A stretch of 64,000 bases of DNA from positions 1-64,000 of the forward strand of contig JANWZE010000127.1 of the NCBI GenBank assembly GCA_025054955.1, written 5' to 3'. The position numbers and the translations under genes are program-made. The stretch's first letter is position 1. Each line of letters opens with the position of its first letter. Shown in pieces: positions 26,655 to 36,193 of the stretch. The stretch is from Blastocatellia bacterium (GTDB taxonomy: Bacteria > Acidobacteriota > Blastocatellia > HR10 > J050). The notes under the pieces were generated by a model that was not told the origin of the DNA, did no database searches, and was given only the letters and a program-made list of their open reading frames with translations.

Positions 26655-27758
26655 ATGGCAAAGCAGACTCCACTTTACGAGGCTCACAAAGCGCTTGGAG
26701 GAAAGATGATTGAATTTGCCGGATGGAGTCTGCCGGTACAATATAGCGGCGCAATTGAAGAACACATGGCCACGCGGGAGGCAGCCGGTTTGTTCGATGT
26801 GAGTCACATGGGGCGACTTGAAGTGGTCGGCCCTGATGCGATCAAAGTTGTTCAGCGGCTGACGACGAACGATGCCGATCGTTTGGCCGACGGACAAATT
26901 CAATATTCGGTCATGACCACGCCGCAAGGCACGGTGATGGATGATCTGACGGTCTATCGTTTCAATCGCCACTTTTTCCTCCTCGTGGTGAATGCCGTTA
27001 ATCTGGAGAAGATTTATCGCTGGATTTGCCAGCATTTGGTCGGCGTTGAAGCCTCGCTTTACGACGTCAGTCGGCGCTATGCGCAGATCGCCATTCAAGG
27101 TCCGGCAGCCGAAGACATTCTGCAAAGTCTAACCGACATTGAACTGGATCACATCCGCTACTATTGGTTTGATGTCGGTGAAGTGGCCGGCATTCCGCGA
27201 ACCATCATCTCCCGCACGGGCTACACCGGTGAAGATGGATTTGAGTTGTATATCCCGATGGACAAGGAGACGAACGCGGAATGGGTGTGGGGACGACTGC
27301 TGGAGCGTGGCCGTCATGAAGGATTGAAGCCGTGCGGCTTGGCCAGTCGTAATACGTTGCGATTGGAGGCAAAAATGCTGCTCTATGGCAATGATATGGA
27401 CGAAACGACCACCGTGCTGGAAGCCGGGTTGGATTGGATCACCAAGTTTGAAAAAGGCGATTTCATCGGACGCGAGGCGCTGCTCCGACAGAAAGAGGCG
27501 GGATTGAAGCGTCGGTTGGTTGGATTTGAGGTGTTAGACCGTGCGCCGGCGCGTGAGCATTATCCCGTCTGGATTGATGACCAGATGGTTGGTCACGTCA
27601 CGTCGGGCAGTCCGGCGCCGTTTCTGAAAAAGAATATCGGACTGGCTTACTTGCCGATTGAGTACACCGGTGTCGGGACTCGTTTTCATGTCCAGATTCG
27701 AGACCGTCGGGTCGAGGCACAAGTCGTGCCGACGCCATTTTATAAGCGCAAGAAATAA
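26655..27758 (+). CDS. gcvT: Glycine cleavage system T protein (aminomethyltransferase)
   Basis: Transfers the methylene carbon of lipoyl-bound aminomethyl to tetrahydrofolate, releasing ammonia. The 367-residue protein has typical length and motifs: TPLYEAHKALGGKMIEFAGW at the start, GLFDVSHMGR (~residues 43-52), the folate-site region YTGEDGFELYIP and LGLAYLPIEYTG-like ending (IGLAYLPIEY). It is first of the four-gene gcv operon. The 183-base upstream gap contains no recognisable glycine riboswitch and only a weak purine-rich leader before the ATG. Confidence 0.97.
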   Translation: MAKQTPLYEAHKALGGKMIEFAGWSLPVQYSGAIEEHMATREAAGLFDVSHMGRLEVVGPDAIKVVQRLTTNDADRLADGQIQYSVMTTPQGTVMDDLTVYRFNRHFFLLVVNAVNLEKIYRWICQHLVGVEASLYDVSRRYAQIAIQGPAAEDILQSLTDIELDHIRYYWFDVGEVAGIPRTIISRTGYTGEDGFELYIPMDKETNAEWVWGRLLERGRHEGLKPCGLASRNTLRLEAKMLLYGNDMDETTTVLEAGLDWITKFEKGDFIGREALLRQKEAGLKRRLVGFEVLDRAPAREHYPVWIDDQMVGHVTSGSPAPFLKKNIGLAYLPIEYTGVGTRFHVQIRDRRVEAQVVPTPFYKRKK

Positions 27759-27775
27759 CAATCGGGAGGAACATC

Positions 27776-28171
27776 ATGGCTGAATATCCAGACGATTGCC
27801 TTTATAGTAAAGACCACGAATGGGTACGAATTGAAGGAACGACAGGCGTGGTTGGCATCACTGATTATGCCCAGCAAAGCTTAGGCGATGTCGTTTACGT
27901 TGAATTGCCTTCGGTCAACCAGACCTTCGATGCCGGTGAAGCGTTCGGCACAGTGGAATCGGTCAAAGCGGTGAGCGAATTGTTCATGCCGGTTGCCGGT
28001 CAAGTGACGGCGGTCAATACCAAACTGGCCGATTCTCCTGAATTAGTTAACCATGATCCCTACGGGGATGGGTGGATGGTGAAAATTGAATTGACTCATC
28101 CTGACGAGACGTCGCACCTGATGTCGGCCTCCGCTTATGAAGCCTATGTGAAGGCCGAAGCCAGCAAATAG
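27776..28171 (+). CDS. gcvH: Glycine cleavage system H protein (lipoyl carrier)
   Basis: The lipoylated shuttle protein of glycine cleavage, 131 residues. The lipoyl-lysine is Lys64 in FGTVESVKAVSELFMP, and HEWVRIEGTTGVVGITDYAQ near the N terminus is diagnostic. It accepts the aminomethyl group from the P protein and presents it to GcvT. TCGGGAGGA precedes the start. It is two bases from gcvPA, indicating translational coupling. Confidence 0.98.
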   Translation: MAEYPDDCLYSKDHEWVRIEGTTGVVGITDYAQQSLGDVVYVELPSVNQTFDAGEAFGTVESVKAVSELFMPVAGQVTAVNTKLADSPELVNHDPYGDGWMVKIELTHPDETSHLMSASAYEAYVKAEASK

Positions 28172-28173
28172 CC

Positions 28174-29514
28174 ATGCGGTATATACCCATTTCACCGGAC
28201 GAACAGGCCGACATGCTGGCCGCAATCGGCCTGCAGACGATTGATCAACTCTTTTCCAGCGTTCCGCCGTCGCTCCGACTCCAAGAACCGTTGAATCTGC
28301 CTCCAGCCCACTCTGAGATCGAGTTGCTGCGCCGGTTAACCATCATGGCCGCGCGCAATGCGACCAGCGAAACATTCTCGATCTTTCTTGGAGCCGGCGC
28401 CTATCATCATTATCGTCCCGCTCACATTGACGCGCTCATCACGCGTTCGGAATTTTTGACCTCCTACACGCCCTATCAGCCGGAGATCAGTCAAGGGACG
28501 CTGCAGGCGATTTTTGAGTATCAAACATTGGTGTGTCAACTGACCGGCATGGAGGTTGCCAATGCATCGCTCTATGATGGCTCCACTGCTGTTACGGAAG
28601 CGATCCTGATGGCTCATCGGTTGACGCGTCGCCGACGTGTGCTGGTGGCAGCCAGCGTGCACCCTGAATATCGTGAAGTGGCTCGAACACTGACGCAAAC
28701 GCTGGGACTGGAGATCGAGCTGATTCCCTACAATCGAACGACCGGACAACTCGACCTCGGCGCTGTGAGGCTAGACGCTTCGGTGGCCGCTGTGGTGGCG
28801 CAGTCGCCCAATTTCTTCGGCGTACTAGAGAATCTTGAAGCGATCAGCCACGCCGCTCATCAGGTCAGCGCATTGATGGTCAGCGCTGTGGCTGAGCCGA
28901 TCAGTTTGGGACTCGTGCGAACGCCCGGCGAACAAGGCGCCGACATTGTAGCCGGGGAAGGCCAGTCGCTCGGCATCCCGCTCAGTTTTGGCGGGCCTTA
29001 CCTGGGCTTGTTCGCCACACGACAAGAATTCATTCGCCAGATGCCCGGACGGCTCGCCGGAGAAGCCTACGATCATCACGGGCGTCGAGGTTTTGTGTTG
29101 ACGCTTTCCACCCGTGAGCAACACATCCGTCGCGAAAAGGCCACATCGAATATCTGCACCAATCAGGGGCTGATGATGCTCATCGCCACAATTTGGATGG
29201 CCAGCCTGGGGCGTCAAGGGATGAAGGAAATTGCTTGGCAAAACGTGCAAAAAGCCAGTTATGCAGCCCAACGCATCGCTGCGCTGGATGGCTATGAGCG
29301 CCGATTCACGGGTCCGCATTTCAATGAATTTGTCGTCAAGACGAGGCGACCTGTTTCAGAGACGCTTGCTCGATTGCAAGAAGATCGCATCATCGGCGGA
29401 TTACCCCTTGGACGGTTCTACCCGGAATTGTCCGACTGCCTGCTGGTGTGCGTGACTGAGATGAATCGGCGTGAGGAAATTGATCAATTGGTCAACTGCT
29501 TTGATCAGATGTAG
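28174..29514 (+). CDS. gcvPA: Glycine dehydrogenase (decarboxylating) subunit 1
   Basis: Alpha half of the split P protein, 446 residues; the heterotetramer with GcvPB decarboxylates glycine. It starts YIPISPDEQADMLAAIG and contains FLGAGAYHHYRPAHIDALI, TPYQPEISQGTLQAIFEYQT and the conserved end segment with SFGGPYLGLFA. The pyridoxal-phosphate lysine is on the partner subunit, as usual for the split form. The gene ends nine bases before gcvPB. Confidence 0.97.
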   Translation: MRYIPISPDEQADMLAAIGLQTIDQLFSSVPPSLRLQEPLNLPPAHSEIELLRRLTIMAARNATSETFSIFLGAGAYHHYRPAHIDALITRSEFLTSYTPYQPEISQGTLQAIFEYQTLVCQLTGMEVANASLYDGSTAVTEAILMAHRLTRRRRVLVAASVHPEYREVARTLTQTLGLEIELIPYNRTTGQLDLGAVRLDASVAAVVAQSPNFFGVLENLEAISHAAHQVSALMVSAVAEPISLGLVRTPGEQGADIVAGEGQSLGIPLSFGGPYLGLFATRQEFIRQMPGRLAGEAYDHHGRRGFVLTLSTREQHIRREKATSNICTNQGLMMLIATIWMASLGRQGMKEIAWQNVQKASYAAQRIAALDGYERRFTGPHFNEFVVKTRRPVSETLARLQEDRIIGGLPLGRFYPELSDCLLVCVTEMNRREEIDQLVNCFDQM

Positions 29515-29523
29515 GGAACAACG

Positions 29524-31053
29524 ATGAGTCACGATCAACAGGCCAAACCAACGGCAACGCACATTGTGCGCGACGAAGCATTGCTATTCGAACGATCTCG
29601 TCCGGGGCGCAAAGGCTATGCGCTGCCGGCGTTGGATGTGCCTCAGCAGCCCATCGCTCAGTTAATCGGCGAGGCCTATCTGCGGACTGATGAGCTTAGC
29701 GGGTTCCCTGAACTGAGTGAGGTGGATGTGGTTCGACACTTCACCCGCTTGTCCAGTTGGAACTACAGCGTTGACATGGGACTTTACCCGCTCGGCTCAT
29801 GTACCATGAAGTACAATCCAAAGATCAACGAGGTGGCCGCGCGGATTCCCGGCTTTGCGTTGCACCATCCTTACACGCCTGAAGAACTCTCTCAAGGCAG
29901 CCTGGAACTGCTCTTTTGGTTGGAACAACTTTTGTGTGAGATCACCGGAATGGGAGCAGCAACGTTGCAGCCGGCAGCCGGCGCGCAAGGCGAGCTGACC
30001 GGCATGCTGGTGATCCGCGCCAGTCTGGCTGCTCGTGGTCATCCACGTCAAACGGTGCTCATTCCCGACTCTGCGCATGGGACAAACCCGGCCAGCGCCG
30101 CCGTGTGCGGTTACCAGGTGAAGACAATTCGATCCAATGAGCGTGGCTTGATTGATTTGCATTCGCTCCGCCAGGCGGCTGATGAAACAGTGGCCGCCCT
30201 GATGCTGACGAATCCCAATACGCTCGGACTCTTTGAAGAAGAGATTCATCAGGTGGCGGAGATCATCCACGGCGTAGGTGGCTACGTCTACATGGATGGC
30301 GCCAACATGAACGCGCTGCTTGGCATCACGCGCCCCGGTGATATGGGCGTTGATGTGATGCATCTGAATACGCACAAAACATTCTCGACGCCACATGGCG
30401 GCGGTGGTCCCGGCGCAGGCCCATTGCTGGTGACAAAAGCGCTGGAGCCGTTCCTTCCGATCCCCCGCGTGGTCAAGAGCGAGGATGGGACCTATCATCT
30501 GGACGTGGATCGGCCCCATTCGATTGGTCGAGTCCGAGCTTTCTATGGCAACTTCGGCGTGCTTGTGCGTGCGCTCGCTTACATCTTATCCAACGGCCCC
30601 GACGGGCTTCGCGCAATTGCTGAAACTGCTGTGCTCAACGCCAACTATGTTGCCCATCAGTTGAAAGATGTTTACGACATCGCGTATGCTGGCGCCTGCA
30701 TGCATGAAGTGGTCTTTTCTGACAAGCACCAACTTCCGTATGGCGTCAAGAATTTGGATATTGCCAAGCGGTTAATTGATTTTGGATTCCATCCGCCGAC
30801 CATGTCTTTCCCCCTGATTGTTCCTGGGGCATTGATGGTGGAGCCAACTGAAGCCTACGGACGTGAAGAACTCGATGCCTTCATTGCGGCGATGAAGACA
30901 ATCGCTCAAGAGGCGAGAGAGCATCCTGAGCAGTTAAGATCGGCGCCACACTTGACGCGCATCGGTCGGTTGGATGAAGTAGCCGCTGCCAGAAAACCGG
31001 TGCTCAGATGGCAGCCACAGAGTGCCTCGGCCAAAACCGATACGAGCGCCTGA
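29524..31053 (+). CDS. gcvPB: Glycine dehydrogenase (decarboxylating) subunit 2
   Basis: Beta half of the split P protein, 509 residues, slightly long because of a Ser/Ala/Lys-rich tail. The pyridoxal-phosphate-binding lysine is Lys285 in HLNTHKTFSTPHGGGGPG. MGLYPLGSCTMKYNPK and LQPAAGAQGELTGMLVIR are diagnostic. Together with gcvT, gcvH and gcvPA it makes the glycine cleavage system complete except for the lipoamide dehydrogenase (L protein), which is not in the window and is commonly shared with 2-oxoacid dehydrogenases. Confidence 0.97.
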   Translation: MSHDQQAKPTATHIVRDEALLFERSRPGRKGYALPALDVPQQPIAQLIGEAYLRTDELSGFPELSEVDVVRHFTRLSSWNYSVDMGLYPLGSCTMKYNPKINEVAARIPGFALHHPYTPEELSQGSLELLFWLEQLLCEITGMGAATLQPAAGAQGELTGMLVIRASLAARGHPRQTVLIPDSAHGTNPASAAVCGYQVKTIRSNERGLIDLHSLRQAADETVAALMLTNPNTLGLFEEEIHQVAEIIHGVGGYVYMDGANMNALLGITRPGDMGVDVMHLNTHKTFSTPHGGGGPGAGPLLVTKALEPFLPIPRVVKSEDGTYHLDVDRPHSIGRVRAFYGNFGVLVRALAYILSNGPDGLRAIAETAVLNANYVAHQLKDVYDIAYAGACMHEVVFSDKHQLPYGVKNLDIAKRLIDFGFHPPTMSFPLIVPGALMVEPTEAYGREELDAFIAAMKTIAQEAREHPEQLRSAPHLTRIGRLDEVAAARKPVLRWQPQSASAKTDTSA

Positions 31054-31127
31054 CCAACGAAGGGCGCATGACCAGCGAAGACGTATACCATCGTGGCTGG
31101 CCACCGGCACAATAAGGAGTGCAAACT

Positions 31128-33056
31128 ATGACAAGCAAGATTCGTCGTGGTTGGCGGTTCGGTCTCTTTTGCCGGTATGGATTCTATGGCGTCACAGTGG
31201 CAATCTTATTGCTTGTTTCACTGGCGCCGATGGTGACGTCTCAAGAGGAACGTGAGAAACGGTTGCTCGATCTGTCGCATCGGCCACGATTGCCAGCTCG
31301 CTTTTCCTATGGTCCTGAGTGGGACAGCCTGCCTGCCCTCCTGATCGTGAAACTGCGGTACGACGACGTATCAGAAGCCGTCACAGTGGTCAGCTACGGC
31401 CTGTCACGTGGCAGAGTCTTACGACCTCGCTACCATTCCCAAGACCCGGTGTGGTACCAAGTGATCTCGCAACAAGGCGACGTCATCACCGAAGGAACCT
31501 TCTGCCCACCTGTGCCGACGAGCTTGGCGTCAGACATGTCGGCTACGCCTGATAACGTGGTGTATATGGGCGAGCACACGTTCCTTTTGCGGATTCCCTA
31601 TCGAGCGGATATTCGGGGATTGAGGTTTTTCAGAAACGAACCATCGCTGAGACAGATCGGCTCGGCCTCGATTTCTGAGAAGGTCGAACCCATCCGGCCG
31701 GCCGTGCCGGTGTCCGCCAGAGATGAAGGTGAGTCCTCATCGGAAAGTTTAACCGCGTATCTTCAGCAGCAGGTTCAGAGCAACTTCCGGCTCAATAACG
31801 AGGAAGAAGAAATTCCACAAAACGAGTGCTACATCGCCATCAATCCGCGTGATCCAAACAATCTCGTGGCCGGCGCCAACGACTATCAATCAGGTGGCAT
31901 CGCCGCGTATACGTCCACTAACGGAGGCCGGAGTTGGAGGAGTCAAATCCTGCGATTGCCGTTCAGTCTTCGTATCGGGTCGGACCCAACCATTGCCTTT
32001 GATTCACGGGGAGACGTCTACTATGGTTTTGTCGCATTCAATGTGAACGCCCGAAACCTTCCCACCGACACCGGCATCTATGTGGCGCGGTCAACCAATC
32101 GCGGGCAATCTTTTGGTGAACCGGTCGCCGTCGTTCAACACGTGCGACAACCGGAGGCCGACACTGAAGACAAACCAATGATTGCCGCCGATCCAAATCC
32201 GATGAGTCCCCATGTTAACAATGTCTATGTCACATGGACCACCTTCGTTGGCAATATAGAGAACATCCAGGCGATTGACATCAAACTTGCGCGTTCCACC
32301 GATGGCGGCCGCCGCTTCTCGTCGCCGTTACTGCTGCGCCGGTCCGACTCAATTCCCCAGCAATGGCCGCAGCCGGTGGTTGGTCCCAACGGCGAGCTCT
32401 ACGTCGTCTGGATGTCGGGGATCAGTTATCGAATCGCCCGCTCGTTGGATGGAGGGCAGACGTTTGAACGGGATCGTCGCGCCGCCGGCTTTTATCTGAT
32501 CGGGACGCTTGATCCGGAGACCGGACGGCAATTCCTCAATGGCGGATTTCGCGTCATCAATTATCCGGTCTTGGCTGTTGATACCAGCACAAGCTCAACA
32601 CGCGGCAACTTGTACCTGGTCTGGTCAGATGGATTCAATGGGGACGCCGATATCTTGTTTACTCGCTCGACCGACGGTGGGGTGAGTTGGCAATTGCCTT
32701 TCATGAGGCTCAACGATGACCCGCTCCGCAACGGACGAGACCAATTTTTCCCCTGGATGACAGTTGATCCAACCAATGGGGATGTCATTGTCATGTTCTA
32801 TGACAGACGCAATGATCGGGGCAATCTGTTGATGGATGTTTACGTCACTCGTTCGACTGACGGTGGGGTGACCTTCAGTCCGAACGTGAAAGTCACGACC
32901 GAACAAATCAATCCGCTCGTTGGCAGCGAACCGTTTCGTGGCATGTTCATTGGCGATTACAACGGACTAGCAGCCTGGGCGCGCGTCGCTTTTCCCGTCT
33001 GGACGGATACGCGCCGTGGCCAGCAGGATATTTATGGCGCGCAGGTTCGCTGGTAA
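31128..33056 (+). CDS. Secreted Asp-box (sialidase-like beta-propeller) protein
   Basis: A 642-residue exported protein. A signal/anchor near the N terminus (GVTVAILLLVSLAPMVTSQ) is followed by a ~180-residue region of unknown fold and then a propeller from ~220 with six Asp-box motifs of the form S-x-D/N-x-G-x-x-W/F: STNGGRSW, STNRGQSF, STDGGRRF, SLDGGQTF, STDGGVSW and STDGGVTF. This is the BNR/sialidase-type propeller, but I see no arginine triad arrangement that would prove sialidase activity. AAGGAG precedes ATG 31128. It follows gcvPB by 74 bases but is functionally unrelated. Confidence 0.82.
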   Translation: MTSKIRRGWRFGLFCRYGFYGVTVAILLLVSLAPMVTSQEEREKRLLDLSHRPRLPARFSYGPEWDSLPALLIVKLRYDDVSEAVTVVSYGLSRGRVLRPRYHSQDPVWYQVISQQGDVITEGTFCPPVPTSLASDMSATPDNVVYMGEHTFLLRIPYRADIRGLRFFRNEPSLRQIGSASISEKVEPIRPAVPVSARDEGESSSESLTAYLQQQVQSNFRLNNEEEEIPQNECYIAINPRDPNNLVAGANDYQSGGIAAYTSTNGGRSWRSQILRLPFSLRIGSDPTIAFDSRGDVYYGFVAFNVNARNLPTDTGIYVARSTNRGQSFGEPVAVVQHVRQPEADTEDKPMIAADPNPMSPHVNNVYVTWTTFVGNIENIQAIDIKLARSTDGGRRFSSPLLLRRSDSIPQQWPQPVVGPNGELYVVWMSGISYRIARSLDGGQTFERDRRAAGFYLIGTLDPETGRQFLNGGFRVINYPVLAVDTSTSSTRGNLYLVWSDGFNGDADILFTRSTDGGVSWQLPFMRLNDDPLRNGRDQFFPWMTVDPTNGDVIVMFYDRRNDRGNLLMDVYVTRSTDGGVTFSPNVKVTTEQINPLVGSEPFRGMFIGDYNGLAAWARVAFPVWTDTRRGQQDIYGAQVRW

Positions 33057-33461
33057 GCGCCATGCGAATGGCGCTGGCGGCGTGTGTAGCAGCGACACAA
33101 GATCGGTAAACCTCAGATTTGTTGGTGAGCGCCGTGTGAGTTGCTCTAGCGCCGTGCGAATGGCTCTGGCGGCGGCAGCCGATGCAGAGCACAACAGCCC
33201 CGTCGTGGCCCTCACAGATGCAGCAGGCGCATCGGCTCGCCAGGCGCTTGAGCGGCGACGATGAATGCTGATCCGAGGCGATGAGCGTCGAAGAAAGCGG
33301 TGTCAGGCTTCTTGACGTGAACAATTGACTGTCGGTAGCATTACATCGTCAGCATGCTGCAAGTGATTTTAGCCCGGTCGCACGGCTGATCATGAGTTGA
33401 ATTTTGTTATGATCCTGACTCGTGAACGATCTATTATCCAAAACACACCTGGAGGAACCGT
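33057..33461. other. Intergenic region with degenerate repeats
   Basis: About 400 bases without a gene. Three degenerate copies of AGCGCCGTGCGAATGGCTCT begin at 33056, 33128 and 33148 (the first two are 72 bases apart). The remainder up to the promoter at 33405 shows nothing I can support. Confidence 0.5.
33405..33413 (+). promoter_or_regulatory. Candidate extended -10 promoter
   Basis: TGTTATGAT (33405-33413) fits an extended -10 element; no good -35 box is present. The start codon lies 48 bases downstream with its own GGAGG. Confidence 0.4.
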
Positions 33462-34091
33462 ATGAAAGCATTCTTTCGTAGCCCACGCTTGCTGACTCCA
33501 AAGAGGGTCGGTATCTGGCTTCCTATTGTGGTCATGCTCGGTATCTCAATTGACCAGCTCGTTGAAAGGACCGGATTGGCTCAAGTCAAACGTGTCACTT
33601 TGTCAGAAATGGTTACTGCGTCCGGCACGGTTGTGTCGGGCCGTGTCGTCCAAGTGCGAGAAGGACGGCATCCTCACTATCGCAACATCGCGGTGACGTT
33701 TGTCACCGTCGAAGTTGAGGAGGTCCTGAAAGGGGCTGCGTCGCATATCACTCGCCATGAGTTCATGCAGTTTGGCGGAACGGGCATCACGCGAATCCAT
33801 GATATACCCTCATATCAGGTCGGCGAAGAAGTGATGCTGTTTCTCTATCCGGAGAGCGAACAAGGCTTCACCAGCCCTGTCGGGGGAGGCCAGGGCAAGT
33901 TTTACCTGAAGCGGGACAGTCAAACCGGCGAGCGATGGGTCAGCCAGGCGTTGCCTAATGCCAGCCTGTTTGACGGCATCAAGATGCAAAAACTCACCAT
34001 GGCCGAGCGAGAGCTCATTGGCCGCGCCGGCAGCGCAATGAATTATCGCGCCTTTTCATCACTGGTGAGAAAGCTGGCCCAACAACAGTAA
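33462..34091 (+). CDS. Secreted protein of unknown function
   Basis: A 209-residue protein with an N-terminal hydrophobic segment (VGIWLPIVVMLGISI) preceded by basic residues. The mature region reads like a beta-barrel or OB-type fold: SGRVVQVREGRH, VTFVTVEVEEVLKGA, YQVGEEVMLFLYPESEQGF, SPVGGGQGKFYLKRD. Similar proteins with this VGEEVLLFL and GGxQGKF pattern are common in acidobacteria next to secreted metalloproteases, as here. I can assign no activity. GGAGG lies seven bases before ATG. The matrixin-like gene follows after 17 bases, so the two probably form one transcription unit. Confidence 0.72.
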   Translation: MKAFFRSPRLLTPKRVGIWLPIVVMLGISIDQLVERTGLAQVKRVTLSEMVTASGTVVSGRVVQVREGRHPHYRNIAVTFVTVEVEEVLKGAASHITRHEFMQFGGTGITRIHDIPSYQVGEEVMLFLYPESEQGFTSPVGGGQGKFYLKRDSQTGERWVSQALPNASLFDGIKMQKLTMAERELIGRAGSAMNYRAFSSLVRKLAQQQ

Positions 34092-34108
34092 CATGCTGGA
34101 GGAGACCT

Positions 34109-35317
34109 ATGCGCCAACAACAACGATTCTTTTACCGGTCTGTTTGGGTGATTTTGTGTGGCCTACTTCTGTTGTTTGTCTCTCAACGCGATCAGGTGAA
34201 TGCTGGGGGACCGTTATTTGTGTCGGAGCTCGGCCGTCCATTCTTTTGGCCAGCAGCGATTGGACGTGGCCTGCCGTGGACGCCGGATCAAGGCCGGCTG
34301 GGCCGACTCTCTAATGCCGATGCGATCCGATTCGTCGCTGATTCGTTTGCCGTTTGGCAGAATGTTCCGCTAACCCGCGCCAGGTTCGTTCAATCGGGTC
34401 AACTTCCTGTAGACGTGACGGCCAGCAATTTCATGTCAGTGTTGGATGGTCTCGTCAATGATTGCCTGGAATCCCGCGGCTGCATCACGCCAATTGTGTT
34501 TGATACGGATGGGCGTATTATTGATGCTGTCTTCGGTCGTGGCGCTTCATCGCAGATTCTGGGCTTTGCCGGCCCGAGTGTGTTTCGTGGGAATCAGATC
34601 CTACAAGGCCGCGCCGTCCTCAACGGCCGATTCGGGACCGCTGATCTGCAGGGAACGATGATTCACGAATTCGGCCACCTGATGGGTCTTGATCACAGTC
34701 AGCTCAATGTGTCGTCTGGGTTGGATGCAACGACACGAAACGACAACGAGGTGCCGACCATGTTTCCATTCATTGTGCAGGACAGCGAGAATCTGCATCT
34801 GGATGACATGGCCTCGATCGGATTCTTGTATCCTTCGCAGTTATTTTTGCAGCGCGGCCAAATTTCCGGCCAAGTGCTTTTGCCGGACGGCAGGGGCTTT
34901 CAAGGTGCCAATGTGATCGCGCGTAACGTTGAAGACCCAAGATTCACGGCTGTCTCCTCTGTCTCTGGGTTTCTTCACCGTGGGACCCGGCGAGGGGAAA
35001 ACTTTGGGTCCACAGACCCGTCCTTGTTGGGCTTCTATCAAATTGTTGGATTGCCCGATGGCCGATACACCGTTGAAGTGGAACCCATCCGTTCTATCTT
35101 CACCGATGGCTCTGCTGTCGGCCCGTTGAACCCACCGGCAGACCTGTTATTCCCGCCGGAATTCTACAGTGGCGATGCTGAATCAGCTTCAGATAATCCC
35201 AACAGCCGCGCTGAAATAGAGGTCACAGGCGGCGCCCGAGTCACCGATATTAACATCATTCTCAATGTGGGTAACCAACCCCAGTGGGCTGCTGTGAAAC
35301 AATACCGTCGTCCTTGA
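34109..35317 (+). CDS. Secreted matrixin-like metalloprotease with carboxypeptidase-regulatory domain
   Basis: A 402-residue exported protein. The signal peptide (SVWVILCGLLLLFVSQ) is followed by a metzincin catalytic domain whose zinc motif HEFGHLMGLDH is at 186-196, with a Met-turn candidate in VPTMFPF ~25 residues later. A C-terminal beta-sandwich (GQISGQVLLPDGRGFQGANV ... GFYQIVGLPDGRYTVEVEPI) resembles carboxypeptidase-regulatory domains that aid surface retention. It likely cleaves extracellular protein. It is coupled to the preceding secreted protein, which might be its inhibitor or chaperone (inference). Confidence 0.85.
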   Translation: MRQQQRFFYRSVWVILCGLLLLFVSQRDQVNAGGPLFVSELGRPFFWPAAIGRGLPWTPDQGRLGRLSNADAIRFVADSFAVWQNVPLTRARFVQSGQLPVDVTASNFMSVLDGLVNDCLESRGCITPIVFDTDGRIIDAVFGRGASSQILGFAGPSVFRGNQILQGRAVLNGRFGTADLQGTMIHEFGHLMGLDHSQLNVSSGLDATTRNDNEVPTMFPFIVQDSENLHLDDMASIGFLYPSQLFLQRGQISGQVLLPDGRGFQGANVIARNVEDPRFTAVSSVSGFLHRGTRRGENFGSTDPSLLGFYQIVGLPDGRYTVEVEPIRSIFTDGSAVGPLNPPADLLFPPEFYSGDAESASDNPNSRAEIEVTGGARVTDINIILNVGNQPQWAAVKQYRRP

Positions 35318-35722
35318 GCTGACCGTCAATCAAGATTACGATCAGGCCGAGGTGAACCGTTTGCTTTTCAGGCTCACCTCGGCCAGAGCTCAGCACGCGG
35401 CTGCTTGCCTCCGATGCGCGTGCCGTTCCATTTCCTCTGTGATTGCGCCAAATACTTCGATCTTCCCTCTCATCATCGCCCGATTGGCCTCTCTTTGCAC
35501 TGGGCGTGAGCGGGGGTCGTTTCGTGTCATGCCAATTGCCTTTGGAAGCGCTGTACTCAGTTGCCCATGGTCGCTTTCAATCTGACCGTTATCTCGATCT
35601 GCGATGCGCAATCCGCAATCGGACTAAGTTATCACCTGACCGCCGAGAGGCTCGCGCGGTCGCCCTCGCCTAGGTCTGCAACGCGACGCTCGTGACCGAT
35701 TCAATGCAACACCGGCCGCCGC
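35318..35722. other. Intergenic region between convergent genes
   Basis: About 400 bases. Apart from the inverted repeat at 35345-35384 I see no gene-like or structured feature; the open frames are rich in Arg, Ser and Cys with no domain. Confidence 0.5.
35345..35384 (+). terminator. Perfect 11-bp inverted repeat, possible transcription terminator
   Basis: GGCCGAGGTGA (35345-35355) pairs exactly with TCACCTCGGCC (35374-35384) across an 18-base loop, 28 bases after the stop of the matrixin-like gene. There is no U-run, so it may be a Rho-assisted or bidirectional stop rather than a classical intrinsic terminator. Confidence 0.5.
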
Positions 35723-36193
35723 TTACGGCACGAATGTGAAGTTGATGGGAATCGGCTTAACGAGCCGTCCATAGTCAGCCCCTTTCATGCGAATGGCGTC
35801 TCGGTGCGTGCCGGCGTTGAAAACGATCTCCTCTTCGTTGGTGAGCGGTTCGGCGACATACACGGGCATATCATACAGGTTGCCAAACGGCGGCATGGCA
35901 CCGACCTCGCAATCGGGAAACAGCATTTTAAGCTCCGCTTCGGTGGCCAGCTCGGCTCGCTGCGCTTGTGTGGCCTGGCGCAACTGTTCAAAGTTGATGT
36001 GATGGTGGGCCGGTAGAACAAGCATCGTGTATCGCCCGTCCAGTTTGACGATCACCACTTTGGCCAGGTCCCGCCCCGGCACGTGCATGACCGCAGCCAG
36101 TTCTTGAGCCGTGTAGGCCAGCGAATGGGTTATAGCTGTGTACTTGATGTTGTGCTGATCCAAATACTCTTTCAACTTGGCCGAAATGGACAT
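35723..36193 (-). CDS. YbaK/EbsC-family aminoacyl-tRNA deacylase
   Basis: A 156-residue stand-alone editing domain. YbaK/ProX-type proteins hydrolyse mischarged tRNAs, typically Cys- or Ala-tRNA(Pro). The family motifs are ITHSLAYTAQELAAVMHVPG, LAKVVIVKLDGRYTMLVLPA with the conserved catalytic-site lysine, and GAMPPFGNLYDMPVYV. The last residues KPIPINFTF are unusual but short. ATG 36193 has GGAGG nine bases upstream. It is divergent from the Ycf45-like ATPase. The exact tRNA substrate cannot be read from sequence. Confidence 0.88.
   Translation of the reverse strand: MSISAKLKEYLDQHNIKYTAITHSLAYTAQELAAVMHVPGRDLAKVVIVKLDGRYTMLVLPAHHHINFEQLRQATQAQRAELATEAELKMLFPDCEVGAMPPFGNLYDMPVYVAEPLTNEEEIVFNAGTHRDAIRMKGADYGRLVKPIPINFTFVP

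Noticed and set aside
31128-33056. True exo-alpha-sialidase
   Set aside because: The Asp boxes are clear but I could not identify the arginine triad and nucleophile tyrosine arrangement, so only the fold is claimed.
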